In this document: positions 1 through 7,247 of the stretch, in pieces
Numbering within the stretch: the stretch's first letter is position 1
Layout: each line of letters opens with the position of its first letter
Assembly (NCBI RefSeq): GCF_030317115.1
Contig: NZ_JASZYF010000044.1
Coordinates: forward strand, 1 to 33,667
From: Variovorax gracilis
GTDB taxonomy: Bacteria; Pseudomonadota; Gammaproteobacteria; Burkholderiales; Burkholderiaceae_C
DNA length: 33,667 bases
Direction of reading: 5' to 3'
The notes under the pieces: model-generated
Database searches by the model: none
Seen by the model: the letters and a program-made list of their open reading frames with translations, nothing else
Told to the model about the DNA's origin: nothing
Translations under genes and position numbers: made by a program

Positions 1-131
1 CGCGCGTTGAGGATCACGCGGGCGCCGGCGCCGGCCAGCCCGCGCGCCAGCGCGAAGCCGATGCCCGCGCTGGAACCGGTGATGAGCGCAGTGCGCCCGG
101 TGAGGTCGAAGCTCTTCAGGATAGCGTTCAA
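1..131 (-). CDS. Short-chain dehydrogenase/reductase, N-terminal fragment cut by window edge
   Basis: Only the first 43 codons are inside the window. They read SFDLTGRTALITGSSAGIG and continue into an alanine/glycine-rich helix and the strand VILNA. This is the first beta-alpha-beta unit of the SDR Rossmann fold with the TGxxxGIG dinucleotide motif. No ATG lies in frame, so I place the start at a TTG at 131, preceded 8 bases upstream by GGGAA. It follows the RraA-like gene by 46 bases on the same strand, so it probably belongs to the same transcription unit as the aminotransferase and RraA-like genes. The substrate cannot be told from the fragment; polyol or hydroxy-acid oxidation would be typical. 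The family call is firm; start and substrate are not. Confidence 0.8.
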   Translation of the reverse strand, partial: MNAILKSFDLTGRTALITGSSAGIGFALARGLAGAGARVILNA

Positions 132-177
132 GGCGAAGTTCCCGGATGGAGGAAGCGTAGAGACGGAGGAAAGTGGC

Positions 178-849
178 TCAGTTGGGGCAGCGTGCTTCGA
201 GGGCGTCGACGAAACTGCGGTCCCAGCGGCCTTCCTTCATGGCGCGAATCGTTTCCGCTTCGGTGGCCAGATGGGCCCGGGCCTTCTCGATGAGCCATTC
301 CGCGTCGTCCGGCGAGAACGCCATCAGGCCGTCCTGGTCGCCGACCACGATGTCGCCGGGGTTCACGAGCATGCCGCCCACCGATACCGGAACGTTGATC
401 TCCCCAGGCCCATCCTTGTAAGGCCCGCGGTGGTTGACGCCGCGCGCATAGACCGGAAAGTCGCGCGCACGGATCTCGGCGACGTCCCGAATGGCTCCGT
501 CGAGCACCACCCCGACGGTGCCGATGGTCGCGGCGTAGAACGACAGGATGCCGCCGATGACGGCGTTGGCCAGATCGCCGTCGGCGTCGATCACGATCAC
601 GTCGCCCGGACGGCAGAACTCGAAGGCACGCAGCAGCGTCAGGTTGTCCCCACCGCGCGACTTGATCGTGACGGCGGTGCCAGCCATTGTCCCGGGGCCC
701 GGCCGGTGATAGGGGTGCAGGCCCACGCTGCCGATGTTGCGATGCATGTTGTCGCTCAGTGCCGCGACCGGGATGTCGCGCAGCGCGGCGATGTGAGCCG
801 GGTTGACTTGTGGCGCCGACGGGTTCTTGCGAATGCCCTTGAATTGCAT
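178..849 (-). CDS. RraA / 4-hydroxy-4-methyl-2-oxoglutarate aldolase family protein
   Basis: This 223-residue protein has the usual length and pattern of the RraA/HMG-aldolase fold. Near the middle it has GG at 99-100, followed by DGAIRD at 117-122 and E125, matching the class II pyruvate aldolase signature in which Arg and Asp bind pyruvate and the divalent metal. Enzymes of this family cleave 4-hydroxy-4-methyl-2-oxoglutarate or 4-carboxy-4-hydroxy-2-oxoadipate to pyruvate. Other members (true RraA) inhibit RNase E, and the RD pair with a catabolic neighbourhood favours the aldolase role. The ATG at 849 has GGAG 7 bases upstream. It starts 16 bases after the aminotransferase stop, so the two are very likely co-transcribed: transamination would supply a 2-oxo acid that this aldolase could cleave. 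That pathway is inference. Confidence 0.85.
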   Translation of the reverse strand: MQFKGIRKNPSAPQVNPAHIAALRDIPVAALSDNMHRNIGSVGLHPYHRPGPGTMAGTAVTIKSRGGDNLTLLRAFEFCRPGDVIVIDADGDLANAVIGGILSFYAATIGTVGVVLDGAIRDVAEIRARDFPVYARGVNHRGPYKDGPGEINVPVSVGGMLVNPGDIVVGDQDGLMAFSPDDAEWLIEKARAHLATEAETIRAMKEGRWDRSFVDALEARCPN

Positions 850-865
850 GGGAGTCTCCAGTTCG

Positions 866-2074
866 TTAACGCAGTTCGGCGACGGCGCGGCCTATGCGCG
901 CGCAGCCTTCCTGAAGGATGTCGATCGAGGTGGCGATCGACAACCGGAAGTAGGGTGAGAGGCCATAGGCGGTGCCCGCGACCATCGCGACACCTTCGCT
1001 TTCCAGCAGATACATCACGACGTCGCCGTCCTCCGCCAGGACCTTGCCCGAGGGTGTGGTCTTGCCGATCAGTCCGCTGCAGTTGACGTAGAGGTAGAAG
1101 GCACCGGGCGGCGCGGCGCAGCTCAGGCCGGGGATCGCGTTGATCAGGGCGAGCGTGCGATCGCGGCGTTGCTTGTAGACGGCCACACTCTCCGCCACGA
1201 AAGACTGGTCGCCGTTCATCGCCGCCGCCGCGGCCGCCTGGCTGATGGAACAGCAGTTGCCGGTCGATTGCGACAGCAGCGTGTCCATCGCGCGGATCAT
1301 GTCGGCAGGCCCGGCCACGTAGCCGATGCGCCAGCCGGTCATCGCATAGGTCTTCGAGACGCCGTTGACCACCAGCGTGCGATCGCGCAGTTCGGGTGCC
1401 ACCGCGAGGATGTGCGGCGTCTTCTCGCCGTCGAAGCGAATGTGCTCGTAGATGTCGTCCGTCATCACCATGACGTGGCGGTGCCGCACCAACACGTCCG
1501 CAAGGCGCCTGTATTCCTCGGCGGTGTAGGCCGCGCCCGTCGGATTGCTCGGCGAATTGATGAGCAGCCAGCGCGTGCGCGGGGTGATGGCTGCTTCGAG
1601 TTGCTCCGCGGTGAGCTTGAAGCCGTTCGCCTCGGGGCAGGCGACGATGACCGGCTTGCCGTCGCAGGCGAGCACCATGTCGGGGTAGGACACCCAGTAG
1701 GGCGCCGGCACGATGACCTCGTCGCCCGCCTCCAGCGTGATCGCGAACGCGTTGTAGATCGCACTCTTGGCGCCGTTGGTCGCGATGATCTCGTTCATCG
1801 CATAGCGCAGGCCGTTTTCCCGCTGGAGCTTGCCGACGATGGCTTCGCGCAGTTCGACCGTTCCGGCCATCAGGGTGTAGCGGGTGGCGCCCTTGTCCAT
1901 CGCGGCGGCTGCGGCCTGGCGGATGTGCAAGGGGGTGTCGAAGTCGGGCTCGCCGACGACGAGGTTCACGATGGACTTGCCTTGGCGACGCAGTTCGTTG
2001 GCGCGGTCTGCTGCCGAGGTGCTGGGCGAAGGCTTGATGCGACGGACGCGCTCTGCGATGCGGGAGGTGGTCAT
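866..2074 (-). CDS. PLP-dependent class I/II aminotransferase (aspartate aminotransferase type)
   Basis: The 402-residue protein is a fold-type I aminotransferase. Visible signatures are NSPSNPTG at 173-180 (Asn177 contacts the cofactor), DDIYEH at 206-211 with the pyridine-nitrogen Asp, SKTYAMTGWR at 240-249 with the Schiff-base Lys241, and FRLS around Arg377 that binds the substrate carboxylate. The family transfers an amino group between an amino acid and a 2-oxo acid in the cytoplasm. The specific donor cannot be read from the sequence. The ATG at 2074 has AGGAAG just upstream. It is the first gene of a leftward unit with the RraA-like gene and an SDR, and its promoter carries the same operator as the two rightward operons. 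This suggests it acts on the amino acid released by the oxoprolinase-like enzymes. Confidence 0.9.
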   Translation of the reverse strand: MTTSRIAERVRRIKPSPSTSAADRANELRRQGKSIVNLVVGEPDFDTPLHIRQAAAAAMDKGATRYTLMAGTVELREAIVGKLQRENGLRYAMNEIIATNGAKSAIYNAFAITLEAGDEVIVPAPYWVSYPDMVLACDGKPVIVACPEANGFKLTAEQLEAAITPRTRWLLINSPSNPTGAAYTAEEYRRLADVLVRHRHVMVMTDDIYEHIRFDGEKTPHILAVAPELRDRTLVVNGVSKTYAMTGWRIGYVAGPADMIRAMDTLLSQSTGNCCSISQAAAAAAMNGDQSFVAESVAVYKQRRDRTLALINAIPGLSCAAPPGAFYLYVNCSGLIGKTTPSGKVLAEDGDVVMYLLESEGVAMVAGTAYGLSPYFRLSIATSIDILQEGCARIGRAVAELR

Positions 2075-2103
2075 GGCTTCCTGGATTGGGATGGCAGGCC
2101 CGT

Positions 2104-2168
2104 ACGGTACGCAGATCTCCTTCCCAAGGCCAAGACGAGATCGCTCTGGGCGGATAGGTAGAGCTTAT
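2104..2168 (-). promoter_or_regulatory. LysR-type operator and sigma-70-like promoter for the aminotransferase unit
   Basis: Read on the minus strand, a 15-bp dyad ATAAGCTCTACCTAT (2168-2154, ATA-N9-TAT, containing T-N11-A) is followed, 20 bases from its start, by a block resembling CACAGCCAATCCGTCTT. That block runs into a candidate -35 TTGGCC (2133-2128), an 18-base spacer and a -10 TACCGT (2109-2104). The same layout appears at 3165-3229 and 8081-8145. It lies between the aminotransferase and the divergent lysR gene, the classic place for an autoregulated LysR binding site. This copy is the most diverged of the three. The motif and spacing are seen directly; binding by the adjacent regulator is inferred. 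Confidence 0.7.
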
Positions 2169-2232
2169 GGTGACCCCGGATGGCCGCTGCATGCCTCGGG
2201 TGCTAGGCTCGCGTTTTGCTTGGGGACCCGGT

Positions 2233-3168
2233 GTGAACCTGCGGCGACTCAAATACTTCGTGAAGATCGTGGACATCGGCAGCTTGACCCAGGCGGCCGA
2301 GTTGCTCTTCATTGCCCAACCCGCACTGAGCCAGCAGTTGATCACGCTCGAAGGCGAAGTGCGCCAGCAATTGCTCGTGCGAACCAAGCGGGGCGTGACC
2401 CCAACCGAGGCCGGCAAGGTCCTCTATCGGCACGCGCAGATCATCCTGCGCCAGTGCGAGCAGGCCCAGACCGACATGGACGCGGCCGGGCAGGGCGTCT
2501 CGGGCCAGGTGTCGGTCGGCCTCGCGCCGGGCACGGCGGCAGCGGCGCTTTCGCTGCCATTGCTGCGCACGGTGCGGGCACGTCATCCCGGCATCCTCCT
2601 GTACCTCAACGAGAACTACGGCACGACGCTGAGCGAGCTGATCATGAACGGCCGCATGGACCTGGCGGTGCTCTACGGCGACAAGGCGATTCATGGGCTG
2701 ACATTCCTGCCGCTGCTGAAAGAGCCCCTGTACCTGGTGGGACCGGCCTCGGTCCCGGCACCGGCCCAACCGGTGCGTCTGGCCGACCTGCGCGACATGG
2801 AACTGTTCCTGCCACGCCCGTACAACGTGGTGCGCAAGCTGGTTGATGCCGCCTTTGGCCGGATCGGCGGTGCGCCACGCGTGGTCGCAGAGATCGAATC
2901 CGCCTTCACGTTGACCGCGGCGATCGCTGACGGCCTGGGCGCCACCGTCCTGCCGGCGTCCATGGCGCGCGAAGTGGTGGCTGCCTGCGGCGCATGGCAG
3001 TTCAAGATCGTCGACCCGGTGATCGAGGCGCCGCTGGCCTTGTGCCAGTCGGACCACCTGCCCTTGTCCGAACCGGCGCAAGCGGTGAAGGACATCCTGC
3101 TCGAACTGGTCGCCGAGTTGTCGAGCGAGGCCGCGACCGAGGACCCATTGCAGGCCGCGGTGTCATAA
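2233..3168 (+). CDS. LysR family transcriptional regulator
   Basis: A 311-residue LysR regulator. The N-terminal winged helix-turn-helix (about residues 4-62) reads LRRLKYFVKIVDIGSLTQAA and then QPALSQQLITLE. A type 2 periplasmic-binding-protein-like effector domain follows from about residue 90. I choose the GTG at 2233, with GGGGA six bases upstream, because the family starts within a few residues of LRRLKYF. An in-frame ATG at 2167 would add 22 atypical residues and would overlap the operator at 2154-2168. It is divergent from the aminotransferase unit and lies directly upstream of the carboxylase/oxoprolinase operon; its own stop codon is inside the next operator (3165-3179). It probably controls all three neighbouring units in response to the catabolised compound, which is unknown. 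Confidence 0.92.
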   Translation: MNLRRLKYFVKIVDIGSLTQAAELLFIAQPALSQQLITLEGEVRQQLLVRTKRGVTPTEAGKVLYRHAQIILRQCEQAQTDMDAAGQGVSGQVSVGLAPGTAAAALSLPLLRTVRARHPGILLYLNENYGTTLSELIMNGRMDLAVLYGDKAIHGLTFLPLLKEPLYLVGPASVPAPAQPVRLADLRDMELFLPRPYNVVRKLVDAAFGRIGGAPRVVAEIESAFTLTAAIADGLGATVLPASMAREVVAACGAWQFKIVDPVIEAPLALCQSDHLPLSEPAQAVKDILLELVAELSSEAATEDPLQAAVS

Positions 3169-3229
3169 GCCCGCCTTATCCCGGCACAGCCAATCCGTCT
3201 TTGGCTTTGGAGCCGTCGGGGGCTACCGT
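3165..3229 (+). promoter_or_regulatory. LysR-type operator and promoter for the biotin carboxylase/oxoprolinase operon
   Basis: The dyad ATAAGCCCGCCTTAT (3165-3179) overlaps the lysR stop codon. CACAGCCAATCCGTCTT (3185-3201) follows and is identical to 8101-8117. A second dyad, AGCCAA-N7-TTGGCT (3188-3206), includes the candidate -35 TTGGCT (3201-3206). After 17 bases comes the -10 candidate TACCGT (3224-3229), the same hexamer as in the 2104-2168 promoter. A transcript from about 3236 would exclude an upstream ATG at 3232 and favour the ATG at 3304, giving a leader of about 68 bases, matching the leader at the 8081 promoter. Confidence 0.75.
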
Positions 3230-3303
3230 TCATGCCTGCCGTCACGCGTTCGCGGAATGCGTCGGCCACCAAGGAGATCCCGCCGCTTGCCGGCGGGGCC
3301 GGC

Positions 3304-3786
3304 ATGAACCAGGAACAAATCAGGATCCTCATTGACGCATTGGCGGCTTCGGAATTGTCGGAGTTGGAGTACAGCGAAGACGGTTGCACGTTGAGGCTGG
3401 TGAAGCAGGCGTCTTCGACGTCGTTGGCCGAAGCCGGACGGGTCGCCCGGGGCGACTGCGTGACGCCACGCGGCACCGCGAGCCACCCGGACGGTTCGAG
3501 CTCCGAATTGCCTCGCGAGTCCAACGAATCCCGCAACGGCCTGGCGGCGAACTTGCAGGAGTGCCTGGCGCCACTCTATGGTGTGATCCACCTTCAGCCG
3601 TCGCCGGACGAGCCGCTGTTCGTGCGGCCCGGCCAGGAGATTGCGGCCGGGCAGACCCTGTGCGTGATCGAGGCGATGAAGGTCTTCAACGAGGTTCGAG
3701 CCGAGGCCGACGCCACCGTCGCCGAAGTGCTGGTACGGTCTGGCGAAGAGGTCGAGGCCGGTCAACCACTGTTCCGTTTCGCCTGA
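3304..3786 (+). CDS. Biotin carboxyl carrier protein (AccB-like)
   Basis: This 160-residue protein has the layout of a biotin carboxyl carrier: a short N-terminal segment, a linker rich in Ser, Arg and Pro (about 36-85), and a C-terminal biotinyl domain. The domain contains VIEAMKVFNEV, with biotinyl Lys126 in EAMKV, where EAMKM is most usual. It would carry carboxybiotin between the biotin carboxylase and a carboxyltransferase. The ATG at 3304 fits the promoter at 3165-3229 and the family N-terminus (MNQEQIRILIDAL). An in-frame ATG at 3232 is probably upstream of the transcript start. It is the first gene of a six-gene overlapping operon; the biotin carboxylase begins 10 bases after its stop. 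It is not likely to be the housekeeping fatty-acid AccB, because its neighbours are Pxp genes. Confidence 0.9.
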   Translation: MNQEQIRILIDALAASELSELEYSEDGCTLRLVKQASSTSLAEAGRVARGDCVTPRGTASHPDGSSSELPRESNESRNGLAANLQECLAPLYGVIHLQPSPDEPLFVRPGQEIAAGQTLCVIEAMKVFNEVRAEADATVAEVLVRSGEEVEAGQPLFRFA

Positions 3787-3796
3787 GAAGGACGCC

Positions 3797-5149
3797 ATGT
3801 TCGATACCGTCCTCATTGCGAACCGCGGCGAAATCGCCTTGCGCATCCTTCGCGCCTGCCAGGGCCTGGGCCTCAAGACGGTGGTCGCGCATTCCGACGT
3901 CGACCGCGACGCAGTCTATGTGCAGCAGGCCGATCAGGCCCTGTGCATCGGTCCAGCCAGTCCTGGCCAGAGCTACCTCAATCAATCAGCACTGCTCTAT
4001 GCCGCCGAGGTCAGCGGCGCGCAGGCGATTCATCCGGGCTACGGATTCCTTTCGGAGAACGCGGGTTTCGTCCAGAAGGTCGAGGAGGCCGGACTGTGCT
4101 TCGTCGGACCGAGCGCCGCCTGCATCCGCGTGATGGGCGACAAGGTCGCGGCCAAGCGCGCGATGCGCCGCGCCGGCGTGCCCTGCGTGCCGGGGCCGGA
4201 CGACGGGCTGCCGGACGATCCGGATGCGTTGCGCGCGCTCGCGCGCGAGGTTGGCTACCCGGTGATCGTCAAGGCGGCCGGCGGCGGCGGCGGTCGCGGC
4301 ATGCGCGTGGTCCGCGAAGTCGGCGAACTGCTGGAGGCTTTGGCGCTCACGCGCGAGGAGGCACGACGCGCTTTCGGCAATCCGGAGGTCTACATCGAGA
4401 AATTCCTGCTGCATCCGCGGCACGTGGAGATCCAGGTGCTCGCGGATAGTCACGGCCACGCGATCTGGCTGGGCAGCCGGGACTGCTCCTTGCAGCGCCG
4501 CCACCAGAAGGTGATCGAGGAGGCCCCGGCGCCCGGCATCGACGAGGCGCTGATCGCCGCGGTCGGAGAGAGTTGCGCGGCAGCCTGCCGACAGATCGGC
4601 TACTGCGGCGTCGGCACCTTCGAGTTCCTCTACGAGAAGGGCGCCTTCTACTTCATCGAGATGAATACGAGGCTGCAGGTGGAGCACCCGGTGACCGAGA
4701 TGACCACGGGCATCGATATCGTTCAGCAACAGCTGCGCATGGCGCGGGGCGAACGGTTGGCGATCGCGCAGGCCGATGTCCCCTGCGCAGGACATTCGAT
4801 CGAATGCCGGATCAATGCGGAGGATCCGGACACCTTCGCGCCGTCACCGGGTCGCATCACGGGCTGGCGCGTACCCGGCGGCTTCGGCGTGCGCTTCGAT
4901 TCGCACGCTGGCGCCGGCTACCGCGTGCCGCCGTACTACGACTCGATGATCGGCAAGTTGATCGTGCATGGCACCAGCCGCGAGGACGCGCTGGATCGCA
5001 TGCGGCTGGCGCTGAGCGAGCTGCAGGTGGACGGCATCGCCACCAACGTGCCGCTGCATCGTGCCTTGCTCCAGGATGACGGCTTTGCCGCCGGCGGGGT
5101 CGACATCCATCACCTCGAGCGCTGGCTTCAACACAGGAGCACACCGTGA
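3797..5149 (+). CDS. Biotin carboxylase subunit (AccC-like, ATP-grasp)
   Basis: A 450-residue biotin carboxylase of normal family length. Visible features are the N-terminal IANRGEIALRI, HPGYGFLSEN at 80-89, the ATP-grasp glycine loop KAAGGGGGRGM at 159-169, and the metal and bicarbonate site EMNTRLQVEHPVTE at 288-301. It uses ATP and bicarbonate to carboxylate the biotin on its carrier protein. The start ATG has AGAAGGA upstream, and its stop overlaps the PxpB start (GTGA). Housekeeping accC normally sits beside accB alone. Here it sits with KipI- and KipA-family genes, which are homologous to the carboxyltransferase part of urea carboxylase. The inferred role is therefore ATP-dependent carboxylation of an amide or lactam rather than acetyl-CoA. 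Confidence 0.93.
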   Translation: MFDTVLIANRGEIALRILRACQGLGLKTVVAHSDVDRDAVYVQQADQALCIGPASPGQSYLNQSALLYAAEVSGAQAIHPGYGFLSENAGFVQKVEEAGLCFVGPSAACIRVMGDKVAAKRAMRRAGVPCVPGPDDGLPDDPDALRALAREVGYPVIVKAAGGGGGRGMRVVREVGELLEALALTREEARRAFGNPEVYIEKFLLHPRHVEIQVLADSHGHAIWLGSRDCSLQRRHQKVIEEAPAPGIDEALIAAVGESCAAACRQIGYCGVGTFEFLYEKGAFYFIEMNTRLQVEHPVTEMTTGIDIVQQQLRMARGERLAIAQADVPCAGHSIECRINAEDPDTFAPSPGRITGWRVPGGFGVRFDSHAGAGYRVPPYYDSMIGKLIVHGTSREDALDRMRLALSELQVDGIATNVPLHRALLQDDGFAAGGVDIHHLERWLQHRSTP

Positions 5150-5817
5150 GCCTTTCGACAATGGGATCGGCTCCGACGGTGAGCCTGCTCGGCACCACCG
5201 CGCTGCTCTTCGAAGCACCGGGCGCGATGGAACTGCATTCGCAGCAACGCATCTGGGCGCTCGCGCAGGAGGCAGCCGGATGGCCCGAGGTGCGCGAGGC
5301 CGTCCCCGGAATGAACAACCTGATGCTGAGCTTCGTCCGCCCGCCGCGTGCGCTCGATGAATTGAAGGCGCGACTGCACGCCGCGTGGGAGGCCGTCACG
5401 CCACTCAGCCGCGAAGGCCGCGTGGTCGAGCTGCCGGTTCGCTACGGAGGCGCCGGCGGTCCGCACATGGCCGACGTGGTCGCGCACACCGGCCTGTCGG
5501 TCGAGGAGATCGTCGAGTTGCACAGTGCGCCGCTCTACCCGGTGTATGCGCTCGGAAGCCATCCCGGCTACTGCTACCTCGGTGGCATGGACCCGCGCAT
5601 CGCGACGCCGCGGCGCAAGGTGCCAGTATTGAGCATTCCGGGCGGCGCGGTGTCCATCGGCGGTGCGCAGACCGGCGTCTCGGCCTCGGCCGGGCCGAGC
5701 GGCTGGAACACCATCGGCAGCACCACCATGAGCTTCTTCGACCCGGCACGGAATCCACCGGCGACGCTGCAGCCGGGCGACCGCATCCGTTTCCTGGTGG
5801 AAGGGATAGAACCATGA
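5146..5817 (+). CDS. pxpB: 5-oxoprolinase subunit PxpB / KipI family (AHS1 domain)
   Basis: A 223-residue AHS1/KipI-family protein. The conserved core is GSHPGYCYLGGMDPRI at 137-152, then PRRKVPVLSIPGGAVSIGG and the AQTGVSAS and GWNTIGST segments typical of the family. The start is GTG at 5146, overlapping the biotin carboxylase stop by four bases and preceded by AGGAG at 5135-5139. PxpB acts with PxpC and PxpA in ATP-dependent opening of 5-oxoproline to glutamate. In urea carboxylase the same domain forms half of the carboxyltransferase. Here a biotin carboxylase and a carrier are encoded in the same unit, so a carboxyltransferase role is plausible. The exact substrate is unknown. Confidence 0.9.
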   Translation: MSLSTMGSAPTVSLLGTTALLFEAPGAMELHSQQRIWALAQEAAGWPEVREAVPGMNNLMLSFVRPPRALDELKARLHAAWEAVTPLSREGRVVELPVRYGGAGGPHMADVVAHTGLSVEEIVELHSAPLYPVYALGSHPGYCYLGGMDPRIATPRRKVPVLSIPGGAVSIGGAQTGVSASAGPSGWNTIGSTTMSFFDPARNPPATLQPGDRIRFLVEGIEP

Positions 5818-6803
5818 TCGAGATACTCTCCACCGCCGCGCTGGCGACCGTGCAGGACCTCGGCCGGCTGGGCAGCCTGCGCTTCGGCGTGGGCACCGCG
5901 GGAGCCATGGACGACCTCGCATTGGCGGCGGGCAACCTCCTGCTGGGCAACGAGCCGGGTGCGGCAGGCATCGAGATTCCGGTCTTTCCGTTCAGGGTCC
6001 GCTTCACCGAGGATTGCCTGTTCGCGTTGACCGGCGCGGACTGCGGCGCGAAGCTGGATGCGGAACCGCTGCTGCCTTGGTGGGCAAATCAGGCGCGCGC
6101 CGGCCAGGTCCTGACGCTGGGCCTTCCGCAGGGCGCGCAGCGCGCGAGCCGGGCCGTGCTGTGCCTGCCGGGCGGCATCGACGTGCCGGAGGTGCTGGGT
6201 TCGCGCAGTACCCAGATGCGCGGCGCCTTCGGCGGGCACGAGGGGCGGGCGCTGCGCAAGGGGGACGTGCTCCGTGCCGCTGAGCCGACGCGCGCCTGCC
6301 GTACCGGCTTCGGCCTGGTGCCACCGTCGATTGCCTTGCCTCTGGAAGTCGATGGGCTGGTCGCGCTGCGCGTGCTGCCGGGCGCCGAATACCTGGGCTT
6401 CGAGGCGGCCTCGCGCGAGGCCTTCTGGGCCGGCGAGTGGCGCATCACGGCGCAGAGCGATCGCTACGGCTACCGGCTGTCCGGCGCTGCCTTGCAGCCG
6501 GTGGCGCCGATGGAGCTGCGCTCGCATGGCATCGTCCCGGGCGTGATCCAGGTGCCACACAGCGGACAGCCGATCATCCAGATGCGCGATGCGCAGCCTT
6601 CGGGCGGCTATCCGAAGTTCGGCACCGTGATCGAGGCCGATCTGTGGCGCCTCGGCCAGGCGCCGATCGGAAGTCGCATCCGCTTCATCGAGACGAACTG
6701 GGACGAAGCCGTGGCTGCGCTGGAACAGAAAGAAGCCTGGCTCGCGAAGGTGGCCCGCATGGTCGCGCTGCATCGCAGCGGGCCGATGGGAGTTGCCGCA
6801 TGA
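5814..6803 (+). CDS. pxpC: 5-oxoprolinase subunit PxpC / biotin-dependent carboxyltransferase family (KipA, AHS2 domain)
   Basis: A 329-residue AHS2/KipA-family protein. Its N-terminus ILSTAALATVQDLGRLGSLR and the following GTAGAMDDLALAAGNLLLGN match the family opening. Further conserved stretches are RVLPGAEY, RYGYRLSG, and SHGIVPGVIQVP with GQPIIQMRDAQPSGGYPK near the C-terminus. It starts with ATGA, overlapping the PxpB stop, and its own stop overlaps the next gene in the same way. PxpB and PxpC homologues are fused in urea carboxylase and in some single-chain proteins; here they are separate. The pair would form the carboxyltransferase or lactam-activating part of the complex. Confidence 0.9.
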   Translation: MIEILSTAALATVQDLGRLGSLRFGVGTAGAMDDLALAAGNLLLGNEPGAAGIEIPVFPFRVRFTEDCLFALTGADCGAKLDAEPLLPWWANQARAGQVLTLGLPQGAQRASRAVLCLPGGIDVPEVLGSRSTQMRGAFGGHEGRALRKGDVLRAAEPTRACRTGFGLVPPSIALPLEVDGLVALRVLPGAEYLGFEAASREAFWAGEWRITAQSDRYGYRLSGAALQPVAPMELRSHGIVPGVIQVPHSGQPIIQMRDAQPSGGYPKFGTVIEADLWRLGQAPIGSRIRFIETNWDEAVAALEQKEAWLAKVARMVALHRSGPMGVAA

Positions 6804-7228
6804 AGAAGTCGCCTCATGAGCTGCGCGAGATCGCCGGCTGGATGGCGGCGACGGACATCGGCTTCCTCGAACTGCAAATGCCTGGCGCGACCGTGCGACT
6901 GGGCCGACGTGGCGCGCAGATCGAGGTCATCGAGCCTGGCGAGCGTGAAGCCAACCGGCCTGCTGCGACGAACCGGGCCGGCCCGCCTCTCGACACCGTG
7001 ACTTCCGCCTCGGTCGGGGTGTTCCTCCACGCACACCCTTGCGCCACGGTGCCGTTTGTACGCGCCGGCACCGGAGTGCAGGCCGGCCAGATGCTGGGAT
7101 TGCTGCGCATCGGCGTCCTGTTGCTGCCGGTGATCGCCTCCCGAGCCGGCACCGTCGCCGCGTTGCGTGTCGAGGACGGCGCGGCCGTCGGCTACGGCGC
7201 CGCGTTGGTCGACCTGCATCCCACCTGA
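6800..7228 (+). CDS. Biotin carboxyl carrier-like protein lacking the biotinyl lysine
   Basis: A 142-residue protein starting at the ATGA overlap with PxpC. The start is otherwise carrier-like (KSPHELREIAGWMAATDIGFLEL). The C-terminal part (about 68-140) aligns with a biotinyl/lipoyl domain: VRAGTGVQAGQMLGLL, then ASRAGTVAALRVEDGAAV. Where the true carrier has EAMKV, this protein has RIGVL, so Val106 replaces the modified lysine. It cannot be biotinylated at the normal position. It may be a structural subunit holding the PxpBC or carboxylase complex together, or a diverged duplicate under decay. The intact frame and the tight overlap argue against decay. The gene order BCCP-BC-PxpB-PxpC-this-PxpA suggests a dedicated role. 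Confidence 0.8.
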   Translation: MKKSPHELREIAGWMAATDIGFLELQMPGATVRLGRRGAQIEVIEPGEREANRPAATNRAGPPLDTVTSASVGVFLHAHPCATVPFVRAGTGVQAGQMLGLLRIGVLLLPVIASRAGTVAALRVEDGAAVGYGAALVDLHPT

Positions 7229-7247
7229 TCACAAAGGACGAGCCACC

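Noticed and set aside
2167..2232. Earlier ATG as start of the LysR gene
   Set aside because: It would overlap the operator at 2154-2168 and add residues absent from the family; the GTG at 2233 has a better ribosome site.
756..2417. Long open frame of 553 codons on the minus strand overlapping aminotransferase and lysR genes
   Set aside because: It is Arg/Pro/His-rich and in another frame over well-recognised genes, which is the usual effect of high GC content.
3232..3303. Earlier ATG as start of the biotin carrier gene
   Set aside because: It is at or before the predicted transcript start and the extra residues do not resemble the family start.
6800..7228. Treating the second carrier-like gene as a pseudogene
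   Set aside because: The frame is intact and overlaps PxpC by the same ATGA coupling as its neighbours, so only the modification site is lost.
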